Shown: in pieces, positions 9,668 to 21,903 of the stretch | Layout: the number at the start of each line of letters is the position of its first letter | How positions within the stretch are numbered: the stretch's first letter is position 1 | Origin: Phanerodontia chrysosporium | Taxonomy: Eukaryota > Basidiomycota > Agaricomycetes > Polyporales > Phanerochaetaceae | Direction: 5' to 3' | Length of the DNA stretch: 64,000 nucleotides | Assembly (NCBI GenBank): GCA_001910725.1 | Contig: MJGA01000066.1 | Coordinates: forward strand, 1-64,000 | Translations under genes and position numbers: made by a program | The notes under the pieces: generated by a model | Databases searched by the model: none | Told to the model about the DNA's origin: nothing | What the model saw: the letters and a program-made list of their open reading frames with translations, nothing else

Positions 9668-11592
9668 TCAATGGTTGAGATATATTACAGACGTGGAAAC
9701 CCAACCAGCAATGTCAGGTATTACTCCGTTAGCGAATAAAATGCTTCCTCGTTTCACCACTTCAAACATGCGATCTCCTTCAGCCATGCGCTCTCCAACC
9801 GTCTCCACGACCAGCCAGGAATCCACATCCAGTTGCAGCAAGCGATACGACTTGCCGCCTGTGATACTTCCACCTAGGCGACAAGTGAAGATATACGGAG
9901 GGCGGCTGCTGTCGGGAATTCCGAGTTCCAGCTTTCCCGAATCTGTGCTTCCATCCGCATGGTATTTGAGGATAAAAGGCCCGCAGGAATTTATTTCTTG
10001 ATAGTAGGTTCCAGGTTCCAGCGCACCGAGTTGTGAATCAGCGATAAGGTTCAGCGTCATCAGCAGCGTTCCGTACTGCACATCGTCCGAATTGGCATGA
10101 CGGAAGTCATCCCAGGACGGCAAGAGTGCCGTTGACTCGGGATAGCAACGCAGATGCGCCAGCGCAATGTCCTTGCGTATCCATGCGTCGACGTGCTTCA
10201 GGAGGACCGCCCAGGCGAGCTCCACAGTCATGCCTTCCTCGTACACAGGCAACGTATTGCACTGCAGGATGTATGCGAGGCCATGTACGCTGTCGAGCGG
10301 CGTCGTGCTGCTGCGCCCCTGCATCGCCGCCAGCGCAAAGCGCCAGTCCCTGGAGTAGCCCGTCACGACCGGCGGGACTGTCTGCGCGTATCTCCCGCGG
10401 AAGAACGCCATCGCTTCCGGCGAGGGCGCGCCCGTCATCCCTCCGGGCATCCACTTGTCCGTAGCCTCCTGCAGCGTCCAGACGCGGTTGAGCCAATGGC
10501 GATCCGAGGCGAGCAGCGCGGGCGACGGGTCGAACGGGCGGCCGAGCCCGTTGAAGTAGGTCAGGCACCAGACACGGATGTGTGCGTACAGCGCGCCGAT
10601 CGTGGGCACGTCGAGCCTCCACTCCGCCTGCCGCGTCGGCTCGTCCTCGGGGCGCCCCCACTGACGCAGGCAGAGGACGTCGAGCCATGCGTACTCCGCG
10701 CCGAGGTTGAGCAGCTCGACGCGCACGTGCTCGAGCGTCGCGTCCTGGGGCAGCGGCACCGGCCACGCGTGGCCGTTGATGGGCGTCCACTCCTGCCTTC
10801 GCTCATTCTCTGCGACCCAGCTGTGCGACACGGTACAGAACCGCGGCGGGCGGTCGCGCGTCGAGGCATCGCGGAGGGTATGCCACGGGATGACTCGGTT
10901 GCTGAACAGGTCCCACACACGCCGCGGGCTCAGGTTCGGCTTCGAGACGTAGTCGCTCTGGACGGCGTCCCACCGTGATGCCTCGTCGTGTTCGCGCTGC
11001 GCAGCGAGAGTCGTCAGTAGATTGGCGAAGTCGTCGCCGTACCAGTGGTCTCGCAGGCAGCCGTAGATTTCTCCGAAATCGTGCACAGAGCTAAGGAAGT
11101 GCTCCAGACACTGTCGTAACCCTGCCTTCTCCAAGGTGTAGTCGGTCGCAAGAACACTGTTGAGGAGCGACAGTAGTTTCACCGCATCCATAGAAGAGGA
11201 GGGCATGTCAGCCAAACTATCAGGTATGGCGCCAGGACCATATTGGGCCCACTGGAGGGGCACGAGGGAGCGAGGGCTTGGGGTCAAGGCATAGGTCGCC
11301 CCTTCTCCAGAGAATGTGAACAGAGATTCCTCGTTGTAAACTCGAGCCTCGGCCATCCTGATCCTCCCCCATACTTTGATTCGCTGCTCTTCTGAGAGGA
11401 GCCTAGTAGCAAAATGGCAGGGACATGAGCGTGGCGATCTTCACTGCATCATATAGTGATCAAGACGCACTCCGTAATTCGCGCTTGCCATGGCGGTTGG
11501 TCGACGGTAATCGAACGATCCTTGAGCGTGAATACCATCTTGATATTGGGGTCGAGTTGGAAGGGTAATATCTGAGTGGACTCCAGTTGTTG
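9668..11592 (-). CDS. HET-domain (heterokaryon-incompatibility type) protein
   Basis: Intact HET protein. The main exon is 9668-11402. An upstream exon at 11471-11592 joins through a 68-nt intron (GTGCGT donor, CTACTAG acceptor), giving at least 618 aa; the first exon is not resolved. HET blocks: CTVSHSWV, LNLGAEYAWLDVLCLRQ, then RLDVPTIGALY and a W-T-L-Q-E-A block, in the order expected for PF06985-like domains. The N-terminal part carries VPLQWAQYGPGAIPDSLADM. The small upstream exon (…KMVF-L…-PPW) is conserved in the broken paralogue at 1081-2990, which supports it as coding. HET proteins trigger incompatibility reactions in ascomycetes; the role in basidiomycetes is inferred. The local GC of the HET core (10.2-10.9 kb) is high. 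Confidence 0.85.
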
Positions 11593-12407
11593 CTACGGCG
11601 GAGGTCAGCTTCATTGTCTGTGGACTGACAATCAGGGAAGCAAAGGTGGACTTACGGTTACGGACTGCGTCAAGTTGTGCAGCGCGCGCCTGGTAGTGAC
11701 GTCCCAATATAGCTTCCATGCTGGAGTTGAGAAGGTTGGTCTCTTCAGCAGCTCTCTGAAAAGGGTCAGAGGGTCCTTGGAACTCACATATTTCGTCTCT
11801 ATGCCTCTCGACCTGGCCCATCGTCGTTAACGACAACCCTCAGAAGAGCATAGGCGCTGTGCCACGTCTGTCGGAAGCGAATCGATGATAGATCTCAGAG
11901 AAGACATGTAGATCTTGTCGCTACGCTACAAGGCGAGGCTGATGCGCATAGTCAGGAATGCGGTCAGCACCTACCTACGTTCTCAAACGCCTTGGTGGCG
12001 AGTCACGATATAACACAATTTTTTCAACGGCTCAAAAAATATCGAAGACTGAGATGATTGAGCTGCTCAAACAAGAGTCCAGGGGCACAGACACCGCAAG
12101 AAGGCTCTTCTTTGTGTTAAGAAGGTGCTTTCTAATGAATCGATGGTCCGTTCCTTGTGACAAGTGTACATGTCCGACTGGTGCATAGGAAACGTTCGCC
12201 GACAACGTTGCCGACACGGTCAATTACGAAATCTTCTCTGGACCGGAACAATCAGACGTGTAGCATTGTCATCTTCGGAGATCTCACCTCTTGTCAGAGA
12301 TGCGTCAATGCGTGCACGTAGGCATCCATGTGCCCGGCTCAATAACCTAAACAGATAGTTAATTCTGCGGTCTCTAGTCGAGCTATCCCAGACGCCACAT
12401 CACATAC

Positions 12408-12581
12408 CTAGACGGTCGGGGGCCACTTCGGCGGGACCCGCTGGCACGGCGCACACTTGATGGGGGCGGGTGCACCACCATCCCTGGATAGGGGCGTAAA
12501 GCAGACTTCAGGGCAGATAACAGCGCCTGCGGTGAACGCGCTGGCGAGAAGGACAACGAATGCGTGCAGTGCGAGCTTCAT
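12408..12581 (-). CDS. Small secreted cysteine peptide 6 (57 aa)
   Basis: Signal peptide MKLALHAFVVLLASAFTAGA (1-20), then V-I-C-P-E-V-C-F-T-P and a C-A-P-C-Q-R tail rich in proline. The CPxxC and CxxC pairs remain, but the FF and PTG core is lost. It is most similar to peptide 7 (V-I-C-P-P-V-C-F-G, C-R-T-C-Q-R), so the two form a subgroup. A CTTTATA box at 12624-12630 precedes the ATG by 43 nt. The TAG is followed immediately by a GTATGT donor (acceptor ACCGCAG near 12368). Function unknown. Confidence 0.65.
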   Translation of the reverse strand: MKLALHAFVVLLASAFTAGAVICPEVCFTPLSRDGGAPAPIKCAPCQRVPPKWPPTV

Positions 12582-13651
12582 GGCGAAGGTGGTGTTGCAG
12601 AGTCGCCAGAGAGCCCAGCCGCACTTTATACCGATACTAGCGCTCCGAGCACTGCGTATGTTGCGGATTCGGGCGCGCCAGAGGGATGCGGCAGTATCAG
12701 GCCGTTCCACAGCGTCGTGGAGACATTTGCAATATCGGGTACAGGATAGGTGCCCAGGACAGCCGTCCATAACTGAAACAGAACGAATCAGCATTCCATC
12801 ACCCTTGATTTGTCTTCCGCGCACTGCGCCTGAGGCAGCGCTCTCCTATTCCGAGACATGAGACGCCACCCGCGCGCATGAGCAGACCATCACGGCCTGT
12901 AAGCGCGGATGGAGGGTCTAGCGAGGATAGCGGGCCAGAGCTCACACAAGATCGGAAGAGTCGGGATGTCTCACCTTGCCGTACGCAAAATCGTCCTCCG
13001 TGCTATCAGCACCAGAGGCTGCCGCTAGATGAAGCAAGTACGAAGACATCACTACGTCATCTGAGCAACGTTTTGACTTCTTACGACTTACGTTACGAGC
13101 ATAGTGTGTCTTTTGAGGCTCGTCACTCTGCACATTCGATTTAGACGATTTTGACCATCTCGCGGGACCGGTGGGCGAAGGCAGGGGTGGAAGAAGACAT
13201 ATTAGTATATACGCAGTCTAAAGGGCCATATTAACCCGGGTATGTACGAAGGTCTGGGGAAAGTACCGCAACTCGAGCGTTGCAGTCACCAAAGTCGTCA
13301 GCGTCAGAAACCTCACAATAGTACTTACGCGCAAAGTTTCAGCCGAGATTAGGCCAGATTAGGACCATAATTGACGAGTAAAGACCGGCGCCAGGCGTGC
13401 ATGTCACACAGGCCAGGTACTAAGGTGTTTCGTCCGATACCGTGGTGGTTCAGAAAAAGAGACAACGGGTATTGCCGAGCGCCACCATGATGATGGCATT
13501 ACCATTCTGAGCGACTACGCGCCTTCTCAGAACCATCCGACGCTGTCACTGGCAGCGCAGACCATTAATGTCCACTGAGTCCCTTCTTCTGAGGACTGTA
13601 AGAATGTATCTACGGAGAGACGACATTATACAGACGATGGAGTTCCGAAGC

Positions 13652-13761
13652 TGTTGATGAGTGGGCGCGAGACCGACGCGCGACATGCGCGGGCGGGCGC
13701 GCGCCTGTTAGACCCCTGACACCGCGGACCCTGCGCCGTGGTCGCAAGTCGCCCGCACCTC
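13652..13761 (+). repeat. LTR-like dispersed repeat, copy 2
   Basis: Second copy of the block at 6616-6735 (TGTTGATGAGTGGGCG start, GACCCCTGACACCG inside). Downstream are a GTATAAATA box (13770-13778) and a pyrimidine-rich stretch, as in an LTR promoter. No retrotransposon coding sequence adjoins it, so a solo-LTR remnant is the best reading. Confidence 0.5.
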
Positions 13762-13859
13762 ATAGCCAAAGTATAAATACACCCTCGAGGGCGCCGTCCC
13801 CGTCGTCCTCGTCGTTCACTCGTCTTACACCTGCGCAAATGCTTGTATTTACTTGCTGA

Positions 13860-16260
13860 CTACGCTATAAGTAAGTCTACCTAATTTTAACAGATGCCTA
13901 GTTGCATCGACTAAGCCTACCGTAGCGGTGAACCGGAGCGTAACATTGAAAGTAGTGTTGAGGCACGAGACACAACGAGCACAAATATGCACGTGAGGAA
14001 TATCAGGGAGAAGGACACATGCTTTGCGCTGATGTTACACGTGCTTGCACAGTATCAATCAGTACATTCAGGCCCTGAAGCCAAAAACCAGGGGGCATCA
14101 CGGCAATGCAGGGCGAGCCTCCTGATAACTTGGGAAACGGTGTCTGTTGGACACGTACGAATTAAGCCATATATCACGCCACAGGATGTTCAGAGCGCCT
14201 CGTTCCAATTCTATGCAAGACGCTCGACGTGGCATTGACAAACGATCACGGGCGTAAATACACGCATCACTGTTGGGCTAGGAACTGCCCGCGACGCAGC
14301 GCCCTTACAATATACAGTGAGCGTGTCCGGTAGTTGAGGAAGATGTACCGCGTATCGCCGTGTTTGCGGGACGACCGTTCGAGACCAATCACTACGCGAT
14401 CCTGAAGGAGACATATGCGAATCATTCAGGGTCACGACCTGCACAGTTTGACACCGCGGAAGGGTGTCCATGTGGTTCTCAGGGTTCACGGGCCCCGGGG
14501 AGCTGCGCAGAGGTCGTCAGAGTGGCTACGTGAGCGGCGATCTCATGCGCATACCTCGTATGGCCGCCCTGTGCACAATCTAGTTTCCGCATCCAGTGCA
14601 GTTGCTCCTGATCGGCCCCCACGTCACCCAGAGAACAGCACAATGTGCGCAAGGTGTCCGCGACATGCCATCGTCTTCACGGGGCTATCGCGGGGTACGA
14701 CTTTAGCCGCGGTGCACACGCGGTGCGGCTGATCGCCCTTGTGCCTGTCGCGGGTTCAGTAAAAGAGCAAGCTTGGTGAGTCACAGAACACTACTCGCCA
14801 TGACACCAACCCCACATCATTATCTGTCCGGATCCCCATATAAAACATCCGTGCATGACTCGAGGTCCCACCGAAGACTATGAATAGGAGGGCACCACGA
14901 CCCGTGTGTCAGCTGAGAGACCGGTGATGGAGTATCTACGTGCTCACAGCAGTCAGAGCGGCCAGCGAAGGTTCTCAGCATTCGGGGAGAGTCCTCTGTA
15001 TCCTGAGCGGCCCAACGCCATGCGTGTACCGTTTGGCGAAATCGACGAACCGGGGCTAGGCATCTGGCGAGTGGTGGTTGTGCGTCATTGTAGTGAAAAC
15101 GCAGTAGAAACAGCGGTGAGGGCGGTTTAGACCCTTATAAGATGGGCAGAGGGTCTGTCGTATGCTGAGAAGTGACGGCGAATGGGTGAAGGTTACCGTG
15201 AACCATGTCTATTCTCCTGAGCGATCACTAGTCAGATGGAGAAGCGAGATTAAGGCGTAGGCGGACTCACCATCACGCCTGGATGAAGGTCGAGCCCACA
15301 AGGAGTCGCGGGATCATGTTAAGCAATTTTCGAGTATGGCAGCCCGGGCAAGGCGATCCGCTGTAAGAGTACGTAGTTATGCACAGACGGTTGGTGTAAA
15401 GCTTTTGAGCGAGAACTAGAAAGGAAGACCAAAATCATCTGGTTCATATGCTGGCAAGAATGAGAGGTCGTAGTTTCGAGTTGACGAAATTGTCAAACAT
15501 TGATCGGATCAAATATCCCTCGGGTGAGCCCGTCCAGCGCTGAAGCTCAGTTGGGCGGAGACAAGTTCACACCGAACACGGAACTTCAGCTTCAAGCTTC
15601 AAGCTTCAACGTCCAACGTTCAACCTTGAGCAATTCATCCCAGGCGAGCATGAACGACATGGGTTAACCTTCAGTCATGATAGCTCTTTGCCTTTGATAG
15701 TGTGCGGCCTTGAATGGTCGAGGCGCGGAGATGACCCGACATTCGACCATGCGTGGCGAACATACACCACATATGCACAGCCAAGAGTCGTAAGTGATCA
15801 ACCTAGCGAACCCTGTCGCCTGCTAATATGTCTATTCACGTCTCTATAGGGTCGTGAACTTAGGAGCTGGACCTATGCCAGCTTCTGCAGTGTCAAGAAG
15901 GTCCCCTTAGGCTTTCGAGCAGCATTTGACACAAGACATAATCCGGAGCGCCACGATACTGACGGCAAGATCTAACAGCGAGCGAAGGCTACTTCGCTCA
16001 TTATCCTCGTATATGGGGTGCAAGAGGAATTGCGCATGCCTTGCAGTAGCGGGCAATGAGCGATGTCATCAGGGTACCGGGGCAATAGAGACTTGTCGAG
16101 AACTGACGTCGGTAACCTCCGTCTTCCTCTTGAGGATTCTCTCGTACTCAGAGACCCTGTTCTGCAGAACGTCGGTGCAACGAGCGGCGCACCGGGTTGC
16201 GCATTCTAGCGACAGGAACACGCCTCCCACAGAGCAAGGTCGGATGGAGCGGTAACACAG
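13860..16260. other. Long intergenic region
   Basis: About 2.4 kb with only short, unsupported frames on both strands. It contains a TATA-like CATATAAAAC near 14836-14845 without a convincing gene after it, and the CAAGCTT repeat at 15584-15612. I see no known domain, signal peptide or RNA gene. Confidence 0.45.
15584..15612. repeat. CAAGCTT-type short tandem repeat, second site
   Basis: CTTCAGCTTCAAGCTTCAAG and following bases repeat the same unit found at 3625-3670. Related scattered words (AAGCTTGAGG) occur near 19817. Confidence 0.6.
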
Positions 16261-16381
16261 AGTCGGAAACAGCATCTCGCAGGGTATAAATGCCTAGCTG
16301 TGGCCCAATGTCATACACCAGTCGGCAAAGGCCCAGCGATCCTCCTCTCCTACACACGCCTCCACTACTGCCTGTCGCACT

Positions 16382-18192
16382 ATGACTGCCATGCACGTCA
16401 ATCTTGCAGATCACGCCAAACCCCTGGGCACGGAATCCATGGACGACTTGGCGAAGGCAAACCATGATCTCGAAAAGCAGCGTGCGGTACCGGACGACCA
16501 GTCTGGTCTTGCCCCTGTAGATCGCGGTTTTGCCGCATGGTCCACGGTAGACAATCTAGCGTTCCGGATCCACCATAGTATGCTGACCGATACTGTAGTT
16601 GGCCGCATCGTGCATAATGGGTCTCTTCGTCTTCGGTTTCCCCAACTCTTCCGGCGTCCTACTGGCGGCGCTCCTCGAAGACAAGGTTTACTCGTCGCAG
16701 CGAGGAGCGCAATCGATGCTGCCGTTGATCGGAACGCTTAACACAGGACTGCTGTACTGCACAGGTGAGCGCTCTATGGTACCCGATAACCACCAGACCT
16801 AATAATCAAACCTAGGTGTCGTCATTCACCCTACCATCCGGTTCTACCCGTGCCTTCGTAAAGTATACACATGGCTCGGGACTATCATCTGCTTCCTGAG
16901 TCTTCTGGCCGCGAGCTTTACGACCAACGTATGTCCCAACTATCTATGAGCGCGTCCATCGACTGACACGACATCTGTAGCTGACCATGATGATTGCCCT
17001 GGAGGGAGTATGCTTTGGCATCGGTGCCTGTGCGTGGATTTTTAAACTAACGCTGCCTCTTGCCTTTACTCACGCTTGCCTCAGCGCTCGTATACTGCCC
17101 GCTCATATGGTACATGTCCGAGTGGTTCGTGGAACGTCGCGGCCTCGCGAACGGAATCCTTTTTGCGGGTGAGGATCCCTTTCCGCTGCGCCATAGAGAT
17201 CGGCTCACTCACTTGCCACTTAGCTGACAATGCTGGGGCATGCTCTTTCCTATCATCATGCCCATCCTGATTTCGCGCTTCGGTATCGCGGTAACAATAC
17301 GCATCTACGCTATCGCACTCGCTGCATGCATGCTACCGGCCGCATACTTCATGAAGTCACGCCTGCCCCTGAAGGTCGTGCCGGTTCCTCAGCCCTCCTC
17401 CCAGACGAAGACCAGCCGTGCCTGGCTGCGCGACCGCCGGTTCTGGTTCTTCATCGGCATGAACACGCTTCAAGGCCTTGCGCACTTTGTGCCGCTCACG
17501 TGGCTCCCAAGTGCGTACCTAGAATGTGATTCTCATCGGGCTGCCTCCTGACACACTCTCGTCGTATAGCATTTGCAACCGGTCTCGGCCTCTCTGAAGA
17601 CAAAGCCTCGCTCGTGCTGACGCTCGCAAACGGCGCCATGACATTGTCCGGCTTCGGGGTCGGTTGGCTCAGCGACCGCTGCAGTGTGTGGGTGCTTGCC
17701 CTCTCCTCGCTCGTCCTCAGCGCGCTCGCGACGTGCGTGCTCTGGGGCATCACCGCGGTCTCGCTCGCCGGCGTTCTCGCCTGCGGAGCTGTCTACGGTC
17801 TCACTGCAGGCTGCTGGTCGAGTCTCTGGAGCGCGTTCGTGCGGCCCATCGCAGGTATGTCGAACTCTCACCACGTGCATATCGCAGTCGCTGAGCAAAA
17901 ACCTGCAGCCGACGACCCTGCGTTGGCCACAACGATCTTCAGCTTCCTCTTCCTCACCCGCGGCATTGGCAACCTCGCCTCCACGCCGATCACCACGGCG
18001 CTCCAGCGCGTCCCGGTGACGGTCGCGCAAACGGACGGTGCGGTAACCTTCGGGTTCATGCTCGGGGACGGGCAGTTCATGCCTGTGATTATCTACGCGG
18101 GCGCATGCTTCATGGCGGCAGCCTTGCTGACAACTGTTGGCTGGGCGCTGGAGCGGAGAAGCGGGAACGCGAAGCAGATCGGTGACGCATGA
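16382..18192 (+). CDS. MFS transporter, monocarboxylate-transporter type
   Basis: Membrane transporter of the fungal MCT-like branch of the major facilitator superfamily. Exons as read: 16382-16546, 16599-16764, 16816-16928, 16981-17028, about 17085-17168, from 17223 to about 17511, 17570-17854 and 17909-18192. The last intron (54 nt) is in frame and could be retained. Landmarks: a cytosolic N-terminus ending D-R-G-F-A-A-W, the MCT signature W-Y-M-S-E-W-F-V-E-R-R-G-L-A-N-G, and hydrophobic segments adding up to about twelve helices in two halves. A TATA box (GTATAAAT) lies near 16281. The frame breaks by one base in a run of four G at 17235-17238, where five would restore A-D-N-A-G-G-M-L-F-P. 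The substrate is not predictable; monocarboxylates or other small organic acids are the family norm. Confidence 0.85.
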
Positions 18193-18689
18193 GCCAAGGC
18201 TTGTTCTACGACAGCGCAGTATTTATTCTTATTTATTCGCCATTTGTACCATACACATTACGTACCTGATAGAGGCTTGGAGAAGATAGGCTGCATAACG
18301 CGTACCTCGCCAGAGTGGTCCGACAGGTCTAGTCAAATCACAAAAGCATAAAGTAGTTGAATCCCAATTCCACAGTACAATTTTTGGCGCGTGTATACAA
18401 GTACAGGACAGGCCGGGCAATATGTCCAGCGCGCACTACGCTCGCAAAATTTCGTTCAAGAACACGTATACAAGACAAGGAGAAATTGTGTCCTTTGACC
18501 CGCCCTGAGACCAGAACCTAAAGCAACGTCGTCAGTGCGACGCCTGGATTGGCAAACCCGATGGTCTCACCGGTGATGCACTTCAGATTTCCATTTCGAT
18601 GGCAAAATCCTTTGTTTGCCAGCCGCGCACCCTGTATACCCAAATTCACCGTTAGAACAGCATCGCATACAAGGAGCAGACACGCTGAC

Positions 18690-19022
18690 CTAGTCCCTGG
18701 GGTGGTGGGGGGGAGGAGGGTGATGAGGAGGAGGCGGAGGCGGAGGCCTGTGCGGAGGAGGAGGAGGAGGGCGGTGAGGAGGAGGAGGGGGTGGAGGCGG
18801 ACGGTGCGGCGGGGGCGGAGGGAAGTGAGGAGGAGGGGGCGGAGGGAAGTGAGGAGGGGGAGGTGGGAAGTGCGGAGGGGGCGGGGGCGGGAAACGTTGG
18901 CAGGTGCGGCACGGAACTGCAGGAGGGTGTGGCCCGAAGCAAACGGGCGGGCAGATGACGGCGCTGGCCGCGAATGTACTGCCGAAGAGGATGAGGAAGA
19001 GGGTTTGCAGAGCGAGCTTCAT
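18690..19022 (-). CDS. Secreted cysteine peptide 7 with proline/histidine-repeat tail (110 aa)
   Basis: The signal peptide (1-20: MKLALQTLFLILFGSTFAAS) and the short cysteine part V-I-C-P-P-V-C-F-G, C-R-T-C-Q-R-F match peptide 6. The C-terminal 65 residues or so are almost entirely runs of 4-8 prolines broken by H-F, H-R or H-H. The DNA of this tail (18700-18895) is a purine-rich tandem repeat on the plus strand (GGAGGGAAGTGAGGAGG-type units), suggesting growth by slippage. A TTTTATA box lies at 19073-19079. The TAG abuts a GTCAGC donor, with TTCTAAC branch and TATACAG acceptor downstream. The proline-rich tail suggests an extended, possibly cell-wall- or metal-binding segment; that is inference. 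Confidence 0.7.
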   Translation of the reverse strand: MKLALQTLFLILFGSTFAASAVICPPVCFGPHPPAVPCRTCQRFPPPPPPHFPPPPPHFPPPPPPHFPPPPPHRPPPPPPPPHRPPPPPPHRPPPPPPPHHPPPPHHPRD

Positions 19023-20088
19023 AGTGGCACTAGGTTGCAACTTGCTGAGGATACCGCGGTGTATGGGCCCTCTTTTATACCTTTCAGGTACACTGGTCTC
19101 TTGGCAGACAGCCTCACAAGGGGCGGCGAAGTTCAAACCAAGCCGCGTTGCCCAGGCGTTCTCGGTCGCAGAGCTAAGGCTGGAATTGCCTCAGAGGTTC
19201 ACTCACGCTCGAGACAGGAGAAAAGCATTACTCCCATGGCCAGCCGCGTTACGCGTATTGCATATGGCTCCTCGGCTGCACTGCTCCAAGACGAGGGGTG
19301 TGGTGCCCCTTCTGCATTTCGTCTCGGGAGCCTAAACACAGAAAGTCAACCGTGGCCGATGTAATGCCGTACGAAATGGCAAATACTAACCAGTGCTCCT
19401 GCATGGTCACGACTCTCCGTAAGTCTCACATTTCACACACACCGCTGAGAATGCTCCTAGGAGATGTCTCCTGTGGCGAAGTATTTTGGGAGTAGACCCG
19501 CGAGGATCCAGCCTTCCCAACTTCTGGCCAACTCGAGACGTGGTCTCGCGAGAGGCACCTATCATGTCCCTGAGTGCTGTGACGCTGTGACCGTGTGGGA
19601 ATACAGGTACAACAACAGCATGATAATCTGCAATGGAAGCATGTATCACATCAAGGGGTGAGGGTGCTTCTCGAAGCGCAAGTATTCAGGTGGCACTGCA
19701 CGTACTTGCACGGGTGCCAAACTACTCTGAGACCGAGTCGTTTCAAGGCCGTGAGGTACGTTGAGCACTCTACTAAACGCCGTTGAGGTACGATACATTC
19801 TTGCGCAATGGAGTCTTGAAGCTTGAGGAATGACACTGAGCAAGAACTTGGAAGCGACAGGGGGAGTGAAGATGAGGTCCAGACTACGGGCATTGCCGGA
19901 CGCCACGACGATGATGGTATCCCGTTTCAGTCGTTCCTATTCGTCGAGTCGCTCTCGAGCCGTAACACCCGGCGTGCAGTGCAGCGGAGTCAGACGCTGG
20001 CGTCGCAGATGTCAAACCCGAACTCGCTCGTTGGCTGTTGGAAAGAAGCATTTATACGTCATCACGACGGCGTGAGTACAACCTAATA

Positions 20089-21869
20089 TTAGAGACTGTC
20101 TTCCCTAGAGTATCTCTTGGGCTCGATCGGAAACCACTTGCGGAAGACCATCCGCGGATCGTACCTGGCCTTGATCTCGCGAAGGCGGTCGTAATGTTCG
20201 CCGAAAACGTCCTTGCGCGCGGCTTCGTTGCCAAGGGCGCAGTTCGCGTACTACGGCAATGCCCTGTCAGCCTGCCAAGTAAGTGCAGTGTTGTAGGGAA
20301 GGACAGCGTACACCACGAGTGTCCACACCAGCACGACTGCTCTCCACAGCCCGTATAGCGTTAGCGCGCGCACCAGACCACTGGCGCATCTGCAACACAG
20401 TGAGCCTCGGGAGCATAATGCTGCAACTCAGGAACGGGTCTACGCACCATCGTGTCGAGATCCGGACTCTTCCATCGCATGATCATCGTAAGGTTGTAGA
20501 AGGGCCCTCGATTCGCGAACGCGGTAGCATCGAAGGGAACGTCCACGAGCTTCTGAAACGGATGTAGGTCAAGGACGATCGCACTCCTGTGATGCCCGTG
20601 AGCTACTCTGCACCTGCGACAGTGTGAAAGGTGACATACTCCTTCGCCTCGGGAACCTCCTCGATCAACTTCGCGAACTCTTCGAAGAGTTCCGTGAGGA
20701 CGACTTCGTCGATCCGTGCACCAATATACGCGCTCTTCATGATCTTCCGGTCACCGTGTGTTGCGACGGGGTTGAGGTGGGTGTTCTGCTCCTCGTAGGG
20801 CAGCGCCCTCGTCTGGTCTGACATAGGTCCAAGATCGAGGAAGACCTGGAACGCCGCTCGGCCCTCCCGCAACGAGCCGTTGAAAAAGGGGAGCACGGCG
20901 ACAGTGAGCTGGTGGGTTTGAGATGCGCAAGTGAAGATGACCATGCAGCTTCTGCGTTCCGCCATCGGTACAGCCCATGCCTGCGCAGCTCGGATGACGG
21001 CGGATAGCTGCTCAGGCGCATAGAATATCTGTCCAGCCTGTCAGGAACAAGACTGAAACCAGGCACAACATGTGTCATACCAATCCAGACCATACAGGAG
21101 TCGTTTGGGGGTGAGCCCGGAAAACGAAGGAGGTGACAACGCCGAAGTTTGATCCAGCGCCTGCATACGACCGGTGAGACGTCGGGTGTGCAATGTGGTG
21201 CGTCACTCCATACCACGAATTGCCCAGAATAGGTCTGCATTCTCAGCGTCGCTACACCTGAGGATGTCTCCGCTCGCAATGACGATTTCTGCTTCCACGA
21301 GATTATCGATCGCGAGACCGTAATCCCCTGTCAGCCACCCATACCCACCGCCGAGTGTGAATCCCCCGACGCCTGAAAGCAGGCTGTTCAGCGTGCGCAT
21401 TGAGTGGACAACTAACGGACATGCGTACCGGTATGATTAACAGTCCCGCCAACAGTCGCAAGGCCGTACTTGGCTGCCTCTCTGTCTACGGCCTCCCAGG
21501 TCGCGCCTCCGCCGACGGTAATCAGATGCTTCTCTATGTCGACGGCCACATGGTCGAGATGCAGTAGGTCGATGACAAAGTCCTCGGAGGACGACGCGCC
21601 CGAGCATGAGTGTCCGCCGCCCTTGATAGCAATCTCCAGGCCGTGGGCAACAGCGTATTGAATCTGCAGAGGGGGTCAGGAGACTCTGCGCGAGGTGTCG
21701 AGTATGCGCGTACCGCTTTTGAGACGTCTCGAGACGATTTCGGCAAGACGACAATCTTTGCTCGTCTTTCTGCGTTTTCTGACCAGCGTCGAATGGCCTC
21801 TTCATATACTTCTCCGTCATCAGGTACGAAAACCTGGTCCTTGGGGAAGACATCCAGAATATTCAACAT
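20089..21869 (-). CDS. FAD-linked oxidoreductase (BBE / PCMH type)
   Basis: Flavin oxidase of the berberine-bridge-enzyme-like family, often acting in secondary metabolism or sugar oxidation. Exons: 21714-21869, 21429-21663, 21214-21372, 21081-21160, 20614-21037, about 20448-20612, 20312-20389 and 20089-20250. The FAD-binding domain carries G-G-G-H-S-C-S-G, where the H is the usual site of 8-alpha flavin linkage, then G-G-G-A-T-W and [13 protein letters not shown]. The second cysteine used for bicovalent flavin in many relatives is not obvious. The C-terminal BBE segment reads Y-A-N-C-A-L-G-N-E. No signal peptide is seen. Near 20603-20608 the frame meets an in-frame TAG; one extra base there restores A-G-A-E-x-A-H-G through D-L-H-P-F-Q-K-L, so a single-base loss is likely. 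Confidence 0.85.
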
Positions 21870-21903
21870 CGTTTGGCGAGTGCTTGAAGGAAGTGGACGA
21901 GCC

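Noticed and set aside
10107..10978. Several long frames antisense or out of frame in the second HET gene
   Set aside because: Arg/Ala-rich products caused by high GC in the HET core; the HET frame itself has recognisable motifs.
11441..11836. Start M-K-L-T-S-A-V at 11612 as another small secreted peptide
   Set aside because: No hydrophobic signal core follows and the DNA is better explained as an intron/exon of the second HET gene.
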